Below are positions 26,210 to 34,951 of a stretch of DNA of 64,000 bases, piece by piece (the stretch's first letter is position 1; every line of letters begins with the position of its first letter). The DNA comes from Armatimonadota bacterium. Lineage in GTDB: Bacteria > Armatimonadota > Zipacnadia > JAUWAU01. Both the position numbers and the translations under genes were made by a program. The notes below the pieces were generated by a model. It had not been told where the DNA came from. It made no database searches and saw only the letters and a list, made by a program, of their open reading frames with translations. The stretch covers positions 1 to 64,000 of the forward strand of contig JAUWAU010000015.1 in assembly GCA_030601885.1 (NCBI GenBank), read 5' to 3'.

Positions 26210-27628
26210 CTACTTCTTCGCCGGTTTCCTGCGTCGCCGGCCCCACACATGGGCTCGTGCGGGGTCGTAGCTGGGGTTGAGAGTCGGCATCTGGGCGTTC
26301 GCGGCTCGGCGCCAGTCGTCCAACTTCGCCCGAAGCTCAGCGGCCTTCCGGGGCATCTTTGCGGCGAGGTTGTCCTGTTCGCCGATGTCCTCCTCGAGGT
26401 CGTACAGCTCCAGCGCGCCGTCTTCGTAGAATTCGATGAGCTTATACTTGCCGTCGCGGACGGCGGCGCCGGGCGCCGTGTGATGGTAGTGCGGGTAGTG
26501 CCAGTAGATGGCATCGCGCTCCAGCCCGCCGGTCTGCCTGAGCACCGGCACGATGCTCTCGCCGTCGATGACATGTTCGCCATCGCCCTCGGCCGCGGCC
26601 ATCTCGAGCATCGTCGGGTAGAAGTCCACACTGGTGACCGGCACGTCACACACGCTCCCGGGACTGACGACTCCGGGCCAACGCACGATCAGTGGATCGC
26701 GGATGCCGCCCTCGTACAGCGTCCCTTTCTCCGACCGCAGGGGCGCGTTCGACGTCACGATCGAGCCCTCGCCGTCGTATCGCTGGATCAGGCCGCCATT
26801 GTCGGAGAAGAAGATGACTACCGTTCGGTCCGCAATCTTCAGCTCATCCAGCGTCTTCATGAGTTGCGCAATACTCTCATCCAAGGCCTCGATCATCGCG
26901 GCATAGGTCGGGTGGCCTTGAGCCTTTGCCCCCTGCGCCTTGGCCTCGTACTTGTCGATAAGCTCCTGCCTGGCCTCGAGCGGAATATGGACCGTGTGAT
27001 GCGCCAGATACAGGAAAAAGGGCCTATCCTTGTTGGCTTCCATGAAGCCCCCAGCCTCGTCGGTCAGAGCTCCAACCCGCTTGTCGTTGTTGTTGGGCAC
27101 CTGCATCACAGTGTGGGCGAAACCTTGCTTATCCGGATTGAACTCCGGCCCGCCCAGATGCCACTTGCCAATGCAGGCCGAGACGTAGCCGGCAGATTGA
27201 AGGGCCTCGGCGATAGTCACCTCTTCGAGCGGGAGCTGTTGGTTGAACTCAGGGACCGTGAGCTTGGCCCACGGGCGCAGGTGGCCCGGGATGAAGTCGG
27301 TGAGGTGCAGGCGCGCCGGGTATCTCCCCGTGAGGATGCTTCCCCGCGTGGGCGAGCAGACGGGGCACGCCGCATAGGCGTCAGTGAACCGCATTCCCTC
27401 GCCGGCGAGCTTGTCGATGTTCGGCGTCTCATAGAATGTGCTGCCGTAACATGTCAGATCCGCCCAGCCCATGTCATCAACGAGGATGAAGACGAAGTTG
27501 GGCTTCTCTCCGCCGGCGGCCACGCCGAAAGCCACCTGGGGCATGGCGAGCGCCGCTGAGCCGCCGAGCACTGCGCCGCCGGCTCGGCCGAGGAACTCTC
27601 TCCGATTCACGAGGTTATGCGTGGCCAC
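26210..27628 (-). CDS. Exported sulfatase (arylsulfatase A-like), twin-arginine leader
   Basis: The start is set at the GTG 27626-27628, six bases after GGGAGG. It yields VATHNLVNRREFLGRAGGAV, a twin-arginine leader; an open frame continues 94 codons upstream without likeness to the family. The domain begins KPNFVFILVDDMGWADLTCY, the usual arylsulfatase opening. The active site is CSPTR in CPVCSPTRGSILTGRYP, then IGKWHLGGPEFNPDKQGF and FFSDNGGLIQ. The product would be an exported formylglycine sulfatase of 472 residues. Repeat R1 lies directly after its stop codon. Confidence 0.9.
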   Translation of the reverse strand: MATHNLVNRREFLGRAGGAVLGGSAALAMPQVAFGVAAGGEKPNFVFILVDDMGWADLTCYGSTFYETPNIDKLAGEGMRFTDAYAACPVCSPTRGSILTGRYPARLHLTDFIPGHLRPWAKLTVPEFNQQLPLEEVTIAEALQSAGYVSACIGKWHLGGPEFNPDKQGFAHTVMQVPNNNDKRVGALTDEAGGFMEANKDRPFFLYLAHHTVHIPLEARQELIDKYEAKAQGAKAQGHPTYAAMIEALDESIAQLMKTLDELKIADRTVVIFFSDNGGLIQRYDGEGSIVTSNAPLRSEKGTLYEGGIRDPLIVRWPGVVSPGSVCDVPVTSVDFYPTMLEMAAAEGDGEHVIDGESIVPVLRQTGGLERDAIYWHYPHYHHTAPGAAVRDGKYKLIEFYEDGALELYDLEEDIGEQDNLAAKMPRKAAELRAKLDDWRRAANAQMPTLNPSYDPARAHVWGRRRRKPAKK

Positions 27629-27825
27629 GATTCGCCTCCCAAGCTCAAGGCATTGGCTTCGCGTTCCGCCGCCGCTCTCGCGGCAGGCGTTGGCGCTACT
27701 TCGCGACATCATCGGCGCTCTCCTGCAGCAGGCGAACATATAGGACTCTCGATGCGGCGTGACGAAACATAGACTCGACACAGGAGACATCGCCCCCTCA
27801 GATCGGCGTGACAGGAGTGTGCGTG

Positions 27826-28992
27826 GTGGATTTACGAATTCCCACTTCTTTCGGCGGCATCGTTTTGGCAGCATCAACGGCGGCGATCTTCTTTTGCTCC
27901 GCCAGCCCAACGAGATGCGATGGTAGGCTGCGCGACAAGATGGACGTATGGCGCGCGGGCCTTCGCGGCGTCAACACCCGCTGGAATCGAACCGCTGACG
28001 ACCTGCGCCTTCTCCGCGACGAGTGGGGCGTCAACGTCATCCGCGGCCTCGGCAATAAGACGCCGCTGCGCTGGAAGCAGCCGCCCTACGGCTTCAACGA
28101 GGAGAACTGGGCCCTCCTGCACGGCCTCTGCGACGCAGGTCGTGAAGCTGGCATGTACGTCGTCATCGACATCCACACCACCCCCGGAACCGAGCGACAC
28201 ACCACCACGGGGCCCAACGATCTGCTGTGGCAGGATGCCGAGTTCCACGACCTGCTCGTCAGCACGTGGGAGAGGATCGTGCGCGAGTTCAAGGGTCGGC
28301 CCGAGGTGATCGGCTACGATCTCCTGAACGAGCCCGGGATCCCGGCCGACGCCCAGCCCGGCTCGCCAGCCGACTGGAACGCGCTCGTCGCCCGGCTCAT
28401 CGAGGTAATCCGCGCCGAGGACCCCGACACGCCGATAATTGTCGAGCCGCCCGTGGTGCGCGCGCCGGGCAAGCTGGTGCACGATCGCGTGACCGGCCTC
28501 TTCTACTTCCCCGAGCGCATGCCCGACTCACGCATCGTCTACAGCCCGCACTTCTACTTCCCCGGCCAGTTCACGCACCAGGGGCTTCGAGGGAGGCCTG
28601 ACGGCTTGAAGTATCCCGGCTGCGAGGCGCCGTTCTTCCATCCCGAGGGCAGATGGGAGAAGGTGGCGTGGGACCGCAGCATCTTGGCGAAGGTCGTGCA
28701 GCCCGCGGTGAAGTTCCAGCGTGAGCGCGATGCCGTGATCTTCTGGGGAGAGTTCAGCGCCCCGCGCTGGGCCCCGGGCGCGGACGAGTACGTAGCCGAC
28801 GTCATCAGCGTCTTCGAGCAGTATGGCTGGTCGTGGGCCTACCATTCCTTCCGCGAGGCCAACGTCTGGAATCCGGAGTTCGGGCCCGATCGCGACAACA
28901 CTGAGCTCCTTCCAGACACGCCACGGCTGCGCACGCTCAAGGCCGCATTTGCCGGCAACAAGGGTAACTACCTGCCGCCGGAAGGGGATTGA
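27826..28992 (+). CDS. Glycoside hydrolase family 5-like endoglycanase
   Basis: Retaining (beta/alpha)8 glycosidase. It shows the GH5 acid/base motif GYDLLNEPGIP (Glu near residue 168) and the nucleophile motif FWGEFSAPR (Glu near residue 308). Also present are RGVNTRWNRTADDL, VVIDIHTTPG and YSPHFYFPGQFTHQG. Two adjacent GTG codons at 27823 and 27826 follow AGGAG; the second has the better spacing. Its first 30 residues are hydrophobic, consistent with export. The family covers cellulases, mannanases, xylanases and others, so the substrate is open. Divergent from the sulfatase at 26210 and convergent with the GH141-like gene. Confidence 0.85.
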   Translation: MDLRIPTSFGGIVLAASTAAIFFCSASPTRCDGRLRDKMDVWRAGLRGVNTRWNRTADDLRLLRDEWGVNVIRGLGNKTPLRWKQPPYGFNEENWALLHGLCDAGREAGMYVVIDIHTTPGTERHTTTGPNDLLWQDAEFHDLLVSTWERIVREFKGRPEVIGYDLLNEPGIPADAQPGSPADWNALVARLIEVIRAEDPDTPIIVEPPVVRAPGKLVHDRVTGLFYFPERMPDSRIVYSPHFYFPGQFTHQGLRGRPDGLKYPGCEAPFFHPEGRWEKVAWDRSILAKVVQPAVKFQRERDAVIFWGEFSAPRWAPGADEYVADVISVFEQYGWSWAYHSFREANVWNPEFGPDRDNTELLPDTPRLRTLKAAFAGNKGNYLPPEGD

Positions 28993-29008
28993 CGGGCCCG
29001 TGCCCGTC
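28991..29008. terminator. Hairpin between convergent GH5 and GH141-like genes
   Basis: GACGGGC-CCGT-GCCCGTC, a perfect seven-base stem with a four-base loop that overlaps the GH5 stop codon. It has no T-run on either side. Confidence 0.45.
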
Positions 29009-29022
29009 GCGCTCCCAGGTCA

Positions 29023-31887
29023 CTACTCCGCTGGAACGCACACCACATTGTCAATGTAGAACACCGTGTCGGTCTGGCTATTGCTCATGATCACCAGCCG
29101 CTCCAGCCGGCGGAACCCAGGACTGCGGTGCGGCAGTTCGAAGCTCTGAGGCTCTCGGCCGGGCACGTTCACCGTGAGGTTCCACTGACGCGGCGCATTC
29201 TCACCGAGCGGCAACAGGACCTCGACCCCGAACCACTCGTCAAACGGCACCGTCGCGAGCACCGTTTCCCCCGCTCTCAGCTCGCCCGGTGGATTGATAG
29301 CGAAGATTGGCCCGCTCAGATACTCCCTTCCCCCGGTGTCGCTGTACTGCCGCAGGTCCACCATGAGCTCGGGCCGACGCTCGCCGTCGAGCCGAAAATC
29401 GCAGGCGAACCGCGCTGTTCCCTCAGTCAAGTCCAGCCGGTAGTACAGCCGCGGCACCCAGCGATTCGGCAGCCCCGGCGCATCCACGAACTTCAGGCTG
29501 TGCCGACCGTCGGCGGCGACCTCATCCGTGACCGTGAGCGACGCCTTCCCCGGGGCGCTCACATCTCCGTGGCGCGGTGCCCGACCCACCACTTCCAGCT
29601 CGAAGTCCTCCCGCAGCGGCCGCACCGGCGCCACGTACAGCACCGGCTCCTCTCGCACAAGTTGCTCCCGCACGCGCAGCGGCCACGACGCCCGCTCCGG
29701 ACTCTCGTAGCAGCCGATCTGGTCCACCGGTATCTCGGCGAAGCCCAACTCCCAGGCCGGCGACTCCGGCCGCAGTCGATAGTCGTTCTCGTCCGCATTC
29801 TGAAACACGGGCGCTCCGATCTGCGATCCCCGGTCCAGCCCGGCGTCCTGCCAGGCCTCCCAGCCCTCGATGAGATTGCCACGTCCCAACTCGACCAGGA
29901 TCGGCGTCCCGCTGGGCCAAACGAGGTTGTTCTCCCAGCCCACCGACCCATCGAGCCACTTCCCACAGCGATACAGCAAGACCCCGTCGCCCTCGTAGCG
30001 GAAGACATTCCGGCGCACGTGGTTGCCCGACACGGGATTCTCCCGAATGGGATTGTTCTCGAACTGATACTGTGCCCCATCAACGACCACGTTGTTTTCA
30101 ATGAGGTTGTCGCTCCCGCCGTGTACGTGCACGCCCGCCCTCCCGGTGCGGGCGATGATGTTCCCGTACACCGTCGTGCCGCAGGTGAAGTCGTCGAGGT
30201 ACACGCCCCACGAGTAGTATGGCGACACGAAAGCGCCCGTGCCCATGGGATAGCCGTAACCGACGGTGTCGAGGATCCGATTGAAGCGGATGATGTTGCC
30301 CCGCAGATTGAGATTCCGCTGGCACATCCGAATGGCTCCACCATCGCACGTCTCAAGCATGGTGTGATGGATGGCGTTCAACTCGACGACATTGGCGATG
30401 CCCTTGATGAACACGGCATTCCGCGGCGCATCGTGCAGTTCGTTCCGTCGCGCGACGTTCCGCTCGCCCCAGAGGTTGATGCAGGCGCAGTCCTTGTCGA
30501 ACAGCCCCGTGTCGTACACGTGGTTGTTCTCGGCCACATTGCCGGTGCCGTAGAGGAAGATTCCGTCTGACCCGACGGCGAAGACGTCGTTGCCGACCAC
30601 GCGGCATTCCTCGCAAGGGTCGTTGAAGAGCAAGTTCTGCCCCCCGCCGCCGACTCCACCCGAGTACCCCACTGCCGGCGTCACACGCGGGTTGCCCACC
30701 TCCTCGTGGGCACTGGCTACGCCGCCGAGATTGATCCCCACGTTGCCGACGTTCGTCACCACGTTCCCAATGACGGCACAGCGCCGCGCACCCACGAGTC
30801 GAATTGCATTCTGCCGGGCACAGTCGAGCCGAAAACCCTTGAAAGTGAGGTACTCCACCGGCTCGTACGCCGGCTGATCCTCTGGCATGGGGAAGTCGTC
30901 GCGGGGGCCCTTGTAGGCGACGTTGAGGTAGCCGTGGGTGTAGGGAATGGAGCCTTTGACCTCGATCAAAGAGTCTATGACGGGCACGACCACATCCCCG
31001 TCGTCCAGCTTGCCGTCCGGCGGGTAGAAGTACAAGACGCTGTTCTCGCGGTCCAGGAACCATTCGCCGGGCGCATCGAGCGCGCCGAGGACGTTCTGGA
31101 TGAAGAACCGATTAGTGGTCTCAAATGGCCGTCGCACTCGCCGCACCGTGATCAGGCAGCGCTCGGTGTCAACGCCGAGGATGGGCGTGATGGCGAAGTT
31201 CCAGCCTCTACCGAAGACCGTCCATACCTCAGCCTGGGAGATGTCGCCCCATCTCTCGAAGGGGATGTCCTCCTCGCGGTAGACGAACTGCTCGGGCGGA
31301 CTGAGGCCCGTGTCGGCCGTGTAGAGGAAGCCGCCGGTGCGCGGATGCTCGGGGTCGAAGTTCGGATAACGGGCCAGGATCTGGCGGGCGCCTCGATAGA
31401 ACAACTGGTGGAATGAGACGCCCTCGAGCCCCTGCGCCTTGAGGTCGGCCCGGTACAGGCCATCCCGCCAGGGCGTCCACCCGGTGACCGCTCGCCCGGC
31501 GCGCAGAACGACTTCGCCGCCGGGTTCAGCCGCGTACGTGATGGGGCAGGCCTCGGCGCCACTGTCCTCCGGGGTAAACACCAGGGGCTGCTTCAGCTCG
31601 TAAACGCCGGGCCGGACGACGACGGTCACCGGCTGTGCGAGTCGCGCCTTCTCGAGCTGCCGCACGGCCGCCTGTGCTCGCGCTATGGAGCCAAAAGGCC
31701 CGTCAGTGCCTGCCGCATTCGGCTCCGCCAGCCGCCCCAGCCAGCGATCGTTGCCGTTGGTGGCCACGTAGAACGTGAGCTGCTGCGTTCCGCTCGTCGC
31801 CGTCTGAGGCTGGACCGTAGTTACCATGACGCCCGCTTGAGCTGCGACGGCACAGGCGATTCCCACCAGCGCATTGACGCGTTTCAT
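29023..31887 (-). CDS. Secreted GH141-like parallel beta-helix glycosidase
   Basis: 954 residues with a signal peptide (MKRVNALVGIACAVAAQAGV). The opening FYVATNGNDRWLGRLAEPNA, GPFGSIARAQAAV, VVVRPGVYELKQPLVFTPED and PITYAAEPGGEVVLRAGRAV is characteristic of GH141 and similar right-handed beta-helix enzymes. GH141 includes alpha-L-fucosidase and xylanase activities. Helix rungs with repeated Asn-Asn/Val patterns run from about residue 370 to 640 (GNVAENNHVYDTG, GSDNLIENNVVVDG). The last 180 residues are a jelly-roll-like domain. It is the upstream neighbour, in transcription, of no gene on this strand. Confidence 0.75.
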   Translation of the reverse strand: MKRVNALVGIACAVAAQAGVMVTTVQPQTATSGTQQLTFYVATNGNDRWLGRLAEPNAAGTDGPFGSIARAQAAVRQLEKARLAQPVTVVVRPGVYELKQPLVFTPEDSGAEACPITYAAEPGGEVVLRAGRAVTGWTPWRDGLYRADLKAQGLEGVSFHQLFYRGARQILARYPNFDPEHPRTGGFLYTADTGLSPPEQFVYREEDIPFERWGDISQAEVWTVFGRGWNFAITPILGVDTERCLITVRRVRRPFETTNRFFIQNVLGALDAPGEWFLDRENSVLYFYPPDGKLDDGDVVVPVIDSLIEVKGSIPYTHGYLNVAYKGPRDDFPMPEDQPAYEPVEYLTFKGFRLDCARQNAIRLVGARRCAVIGNVVTNVGNVGINLGGVASAHEEVGNPRVTPAVGYSGGVGGGGQNLLFNDPCEECRVVGNDVFAVGSDGIFLYGTGNVAENNHVYDTGLFDKDCACINLWGERNVARRNELHDAPRNAVFIKGIANVVELNAIHHTMLETCDGGAIRMCQRNLNLRGNIIRFNRILDTVGYGYPMGTGAFVSPYYSWGVYLDDFTCGTTVYGNIIARTGRAGVHVHGGSDNLIENNVVVDGAQYQFENNPIRENPVSGNHVRRNVFRYEGDGVLLYRCGKWLDGSVGWENNLVWPSGTPILVELGRGNLIEGWEAWQDAGLDRGSQIGAPVFQNADENDYRLRPESPAWELGFAEIPVDQIGCYESPERASWPLRVREQLVREEPVLYVAPVRPLREDFELEVVGRAPRHGDVSAPGKASLTVTDEVAADGRHSLKFVDAPGLPNRWVPRLYYRLDLTEGTARFACDFRLDGERRPELMVDLRQYSDTGGREYLSGPIFAINPPGELRAGETVLATVPFDEWFGVEVLLPLGENAPRQWNLTVNVPGREPQSFELPHRSPGFRRLERLVIMSNSQTDTVFYIDNVVCVPAE

Positions 31888-31929
31888 CGTCCGTTCGTCT
31901 CCAATTCTCGGCGCGATCCATTTCGCACG

Positions 31930-33411
31930 TTACGCCGGCGCCAGCCTCGGGCCGAAGCGGGAATCGCTGTCGCAGATCGAGTCGAGCAGTTGCTCCGTGA
32001 GCCGAGCCCGCACCTCAGCATGGGCTGAGTTCTCATGGAGATTCACCAGCTCACCCGGGTCGTTCTCCAGATCGTATAGCTCGCCGAATGACTCCCCGAC
32101 GTAATGCGTCAGCTTCCAGCGCTCCGTGACCACTGTCTTCAGACGCATGCCCTCAGTCGGCCGCGACTTCCCGCCATGATACTCCACCACGACTGCCTCG
32201 CGCACCGACTCCTCCTCCCCGCGCAGCAGCGGCAACTGGCTGCGACCCTCGATCTCCGGCCACGGGTCCATGCCCAGCATGTCGAGGACGGTGGGTGCGA
32301 TATCTGATTGGCTGACGAGGCCCTCTGCCGCGCGCCCCGCGGGGAGTCCCGTGGGCCAGCGCCAGAGCATCGGAATGCGGAGAAGCCCCTCGTAGTGGTA
32401 CGGCCCCTTGTAGAGCAGGCCGTGATCGCCGAGCAGCTCGCCATGGTCCGAGCAGAACATCACAATTGTGTCTTCGGCCAGCCCCATCTCATCGAGTGCC
32501 GCGAGCATCCGCCCCACCGTGTCGTCAACGAGGCTCACCATGCCGTAGGTGTGGGCAATGATCTCCCGCATCTGCGCCTCGGTAACGTCGCACATGGCAA
32601 CGCGTCCGGGCCCCGTGCGGGGCGCCCGATGGTAGCGCATGACATGCTCCGGCTTCCCCTCGAGATCGCCCTCTCGCCGCTCCGGCACAATTATGTCCTC
32701 GGGGCTGTATTGGTAACAATAGGGCGCCGGAGGCGCGAAGGGGAAGTGCGGAAAGAGAAAGGAGCAATGGGCAAAGAACGGCCTGCCGTCGAGGCTGCGC
32801 AGGAAGTCAACAGCCCGGTCGCCGATCCACGTGCAGGAGTGATGCTCGACGGGGAAGCCCGACTTCCACGAGTGCGGCGCGCCGGTCGGGTCGGCCAGTG
32901 CATACTTGCGATCGTACTTACCGACCAGCTTCGGGTGGTTATGCTTGATGTACTGGCCGTAGTGCCCAATCAGATTGCTGTGCCCAACGCAGAGCTGCAC
33001 CTCCTGGAATCCGCAGTACGGCCCGTGCCAATCCGGCTCAGGATCGGCGTTCCAGAAATCAGCGTTCTCGGGGAATCCAGGACAGCCGGGTTGCTGCGGC
33101 GTGAGGTGAAGCTTGCCGATGGCGGCGGTGCGGTAGCCACGCTCGGCGAGGAAGTCCGCCAGAGTCGTCGCCGACTTCGGCAGAGGCACCCCGTTGTTCC
33201 ACACGCCATGCCCCGACACGGACTGCCCCGTCAGGATCGAGGCCCGGGCCGGAGTGCACAGGGGATTGGTCACATAGGCGCGCTCGACTCGCACGCCTTC
33301 AGCGGCTAGTGCATCGATGTGCGGCGTGTTGATCAGATCGTTCCCGTAGCAGCCGAGACAGTCGGCGCGATGCTGGTCGGTGACGATGAACAAGATATTT
33401 GGCTGGCTCAT
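31930..33411 (-). CDS. Sulfatase (type I, Cys-dependent), cytoplasmic
   Basis: The start is the ATG at 33411, giving MSQPNILFIVTDQHRADCLG, the usual opening for choline-sulfatase-like enzymes. The nucleophile motif is CTPAR in NPLCTPARASILTGQS, the second metal motif FCSDHGELLGDHGLLYKG, and the C-terminus ELYDLENDPGELVNLHE. At 493 residues it has no signal peptide. An in-frame extension upstream overlaps the divergent nitrilase leader and is discarded. Substrate unknown; without export it would act on imported sulfated mono- or oligosaccharides. Confidence 0.9.
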   Translation of the reverse strand: MSQPNILFIVTDQHRADCLGCYGNDLINTPHIDALAAEGVRVERAYVTNPLCTPARASILTGQSVSGHGVWNNGVPLPKSATTLADFLAERGYRTAAIGKLHLTPQQPGCPGFPENADFWNADPEPDWHGPYCGFQEVQLCVGHSNLIGHYGQYIKHNHPKLVGKYDRKYALADPTGAPHSWKSGFPVEHHSCTWIGDRAVDFLRSLDGRPFFAHCSFLFPHFPFAPPAPYCYQYSPEDIIVPERREGDLEGKPEHVMRYHRAPRTGPGRVAMCDVTEAQMREIIAHTYGMVSLVDDTVGRMLAALDEMGLAEDTIVMFCSDHGELLGDHGLLYKGPYHYEGLLRIPMLWRWPTGLPAGRAAEGLVSQSDIAPTVLDMLGMDPWPEIEGRSQLPLLRGEEESVREAVVVEYHGGKSRPTEGMRLKTVVTERWKLTHYVGESFGELYDLENDPGELVNLHENSAHAEVRARLTEQLLDSICDSDSRFGPRLAPA

Positions 33412-33577
33412 GGCGCCCTCTCGCGACCAGTTTTCGCCGCCCTCGCCGGGCGCCCTTCGTCCGCGAGCCGCGTGCGAACTGAGAGGAACTCTCGTCCGCG
33501 CCATCGAATGGTACCTGCAAAGCCCCACAGCCCTCAGCGAGATCGAGTGCGTTCCGAGATACGTGAGGAGATCACTT

Positions 33578-34888
33578 ATGCCTGCAAGAGCTTCATTGAT
33601 TCGGCTGAAGACCACCCGCCGTTGGGCGCCGCGCCTGGCCATAGCGCCAAAGACACGCCGTGACGGCGATGAGTTCGTCGTCACCAGCAACGGCAGCGCC
33701 GGATGCTATGGCGGCTGGGACCTGGTCTACCCGGCGCCGAGGGCCGGGAGCTGGGTCCGGTTGCGCGTGAGGGCCCGCTGGCAGGACATCGAGCGCGGCT
33801 ACGACTCGGTCAACGTCGCCCTGGTGTGGCTGAATGGCCGACGCCAGATGATCGGCTGGCAGCCCCTTCTGCCCGAGAAGGTGGAGAAGCGCCACGTGCT
33901 CTACGAGGGCCGCGCCCCCGCGCTCGAGGGCGCTAAGTTCCTTGCCGCGCGGCTGCTTCTGGCCTGGTCCTCCCGCGGCGAGGTCCGCTTCTCCAGCCCC
34001 GAGCTCCGCCGCGCCACCGCGCCGAGACCCCGCCGCATGCGCCTCGGCGCCGGCGGCGGCCCGCTGCCCCCAGGGAAACGCGCCGTGCGCAACAACACCG
34101 AGTTCTACCTCGGCATGTGCCGCGAGGCGGCACAGCAGAACGTGGACCTCCTGTGCCTCCCGGAGATCATGCTTTCGTGGGGCGTCCGGATCGACGACGA
34201 CGGCCTCCCCCGGGCCGCCATGCGCGTGCCGGGCAAGGAGATCGCCCCCTTCCAGCAGTTCGCCCGGAGGCACCGCATGGCGCTCTGCTTCTCGGTGCTG
34301 GAGAAGAACGAGGAGCTGGTTCACAACACCGCCATCTTGATAGACAAGAACGGCGAGGTCGTTGGCAAGTACCGCAAGGTGCACCTGGCGCAGCCCAACG
34401 AGGTGTGGCAAGGTATCACGCCGGGGCACGATTTCCCGGTGTTCTCGCTCGGCAATGCAAAGGTCGCCATGAACATCTGCATGGACTCATCGGCGCTGGA
34501 ATCCGTGCGGGTACCAGCGCGCAAGGGTGCGGAGATCGTCTGCCTGCCCATCATGGGCGACCATCGGGCATCCACCTCCTGGCACGAGCCGCGCCACGAT
34601 TTCGACATCGAGCGCTGGCGCATGATCCAATGCGTGCGGGCGATGGACAACCACGTGCACATGGTCGTTTCGCGGAATATGGGCTATGGGACGGGCATTT
34701 TCTCGCCGCGAGGAGAGGTGCTGGCGATGTCCGGCGGGCGGCGGGTGGTGTGGGCGGATGTGGATCTGGCGGACCTGCCGCGCACCCGGGCGGGGGCCAC
34801 GTTCCAGGGCATCTGCTGGTACGAGCGCCGCGAGCCGGCGTATGCCGAGCTGGCCGGGAGCTTCCTGCCTGAGCCGTTCGTGGCCTGA
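33578..34888 (+). CDS. Carbon-nitrogen hydrolase with N-terminal beta-sandwich domain
   Basis: 436 residues. Start ATG at 33578 follows GAGGAGATCACTT. The first 150 residues are beta-rich and resemble the binding domain of the exported paralogue at 21923, but lack a signal peptide. The nitrilase-superfamily triad is Glu in LLCLPEIMLS, Lys in GKYRKVHLA and Cys in NICMDSSALES. The stretch RKVHL...ITPGHDFPVF is shared with the paralogue. It is divergent from a sulfatase. Amide or nitrile hydrolysis is expected; the natural substrate is not known. Confidence 0.82.
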   Translation: MPARASLIRLKTTRRWAPRLAIAPKTRRDGDEFVVTSNGSAGCYGGWDLVYPAPRAGSWVRLRVRARWQDIERGYDSVNVALVWLNGRRQMIGWQPLLPEKVEKRHVLYEGRAPALEGAKFLAARLLLAWSSRGEVRFSSPELRRATAPRPRRMRLGAGGGPLPPGKRAVRNNTEFYLGMCREAAQQNVDLLCLPEIMLSWGVRIDDDGLPRAAMRVPGKEIAPFQQFARRHRMALCFSVLEKNEELVHNTAILIDKNGEVVGKYRKVHLAQPNEVWQGITPGHDFPVFSLGNAKVAMNICMDSSALESVRVPARKGAEIVCLPIMGDHRASTSWHEPRHDFDIERWRMIQCVRAMDNHVHMVVSRNMGYGTGIFSPRGEVLAMSGGRRVVWADVDLADLPRTRAGATFQGICWYERREPAYAELAGSFLPEPFVA

Positions 34889-34951
34889 GAGAGTCAGTCT
34901 GTCAATACGGCTTGACGATCGCCTCCGTCTCAAAGGACTCAATCGCGCCCC

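Noticed and set aside
26087..27559. A 490-residue plus-strand frame opposite the sulfatase at 26210
   Set aside because: Antisense shadow: it is composed of the reverse of sulfatase motifs and begins inside repeat R1.
29128..30570. A 480-residue plus-strand frame opposite the GH141-like gene
   Set aside because: Antisense shadow; rich in Arg, His and Pro with no protein-like pattern.
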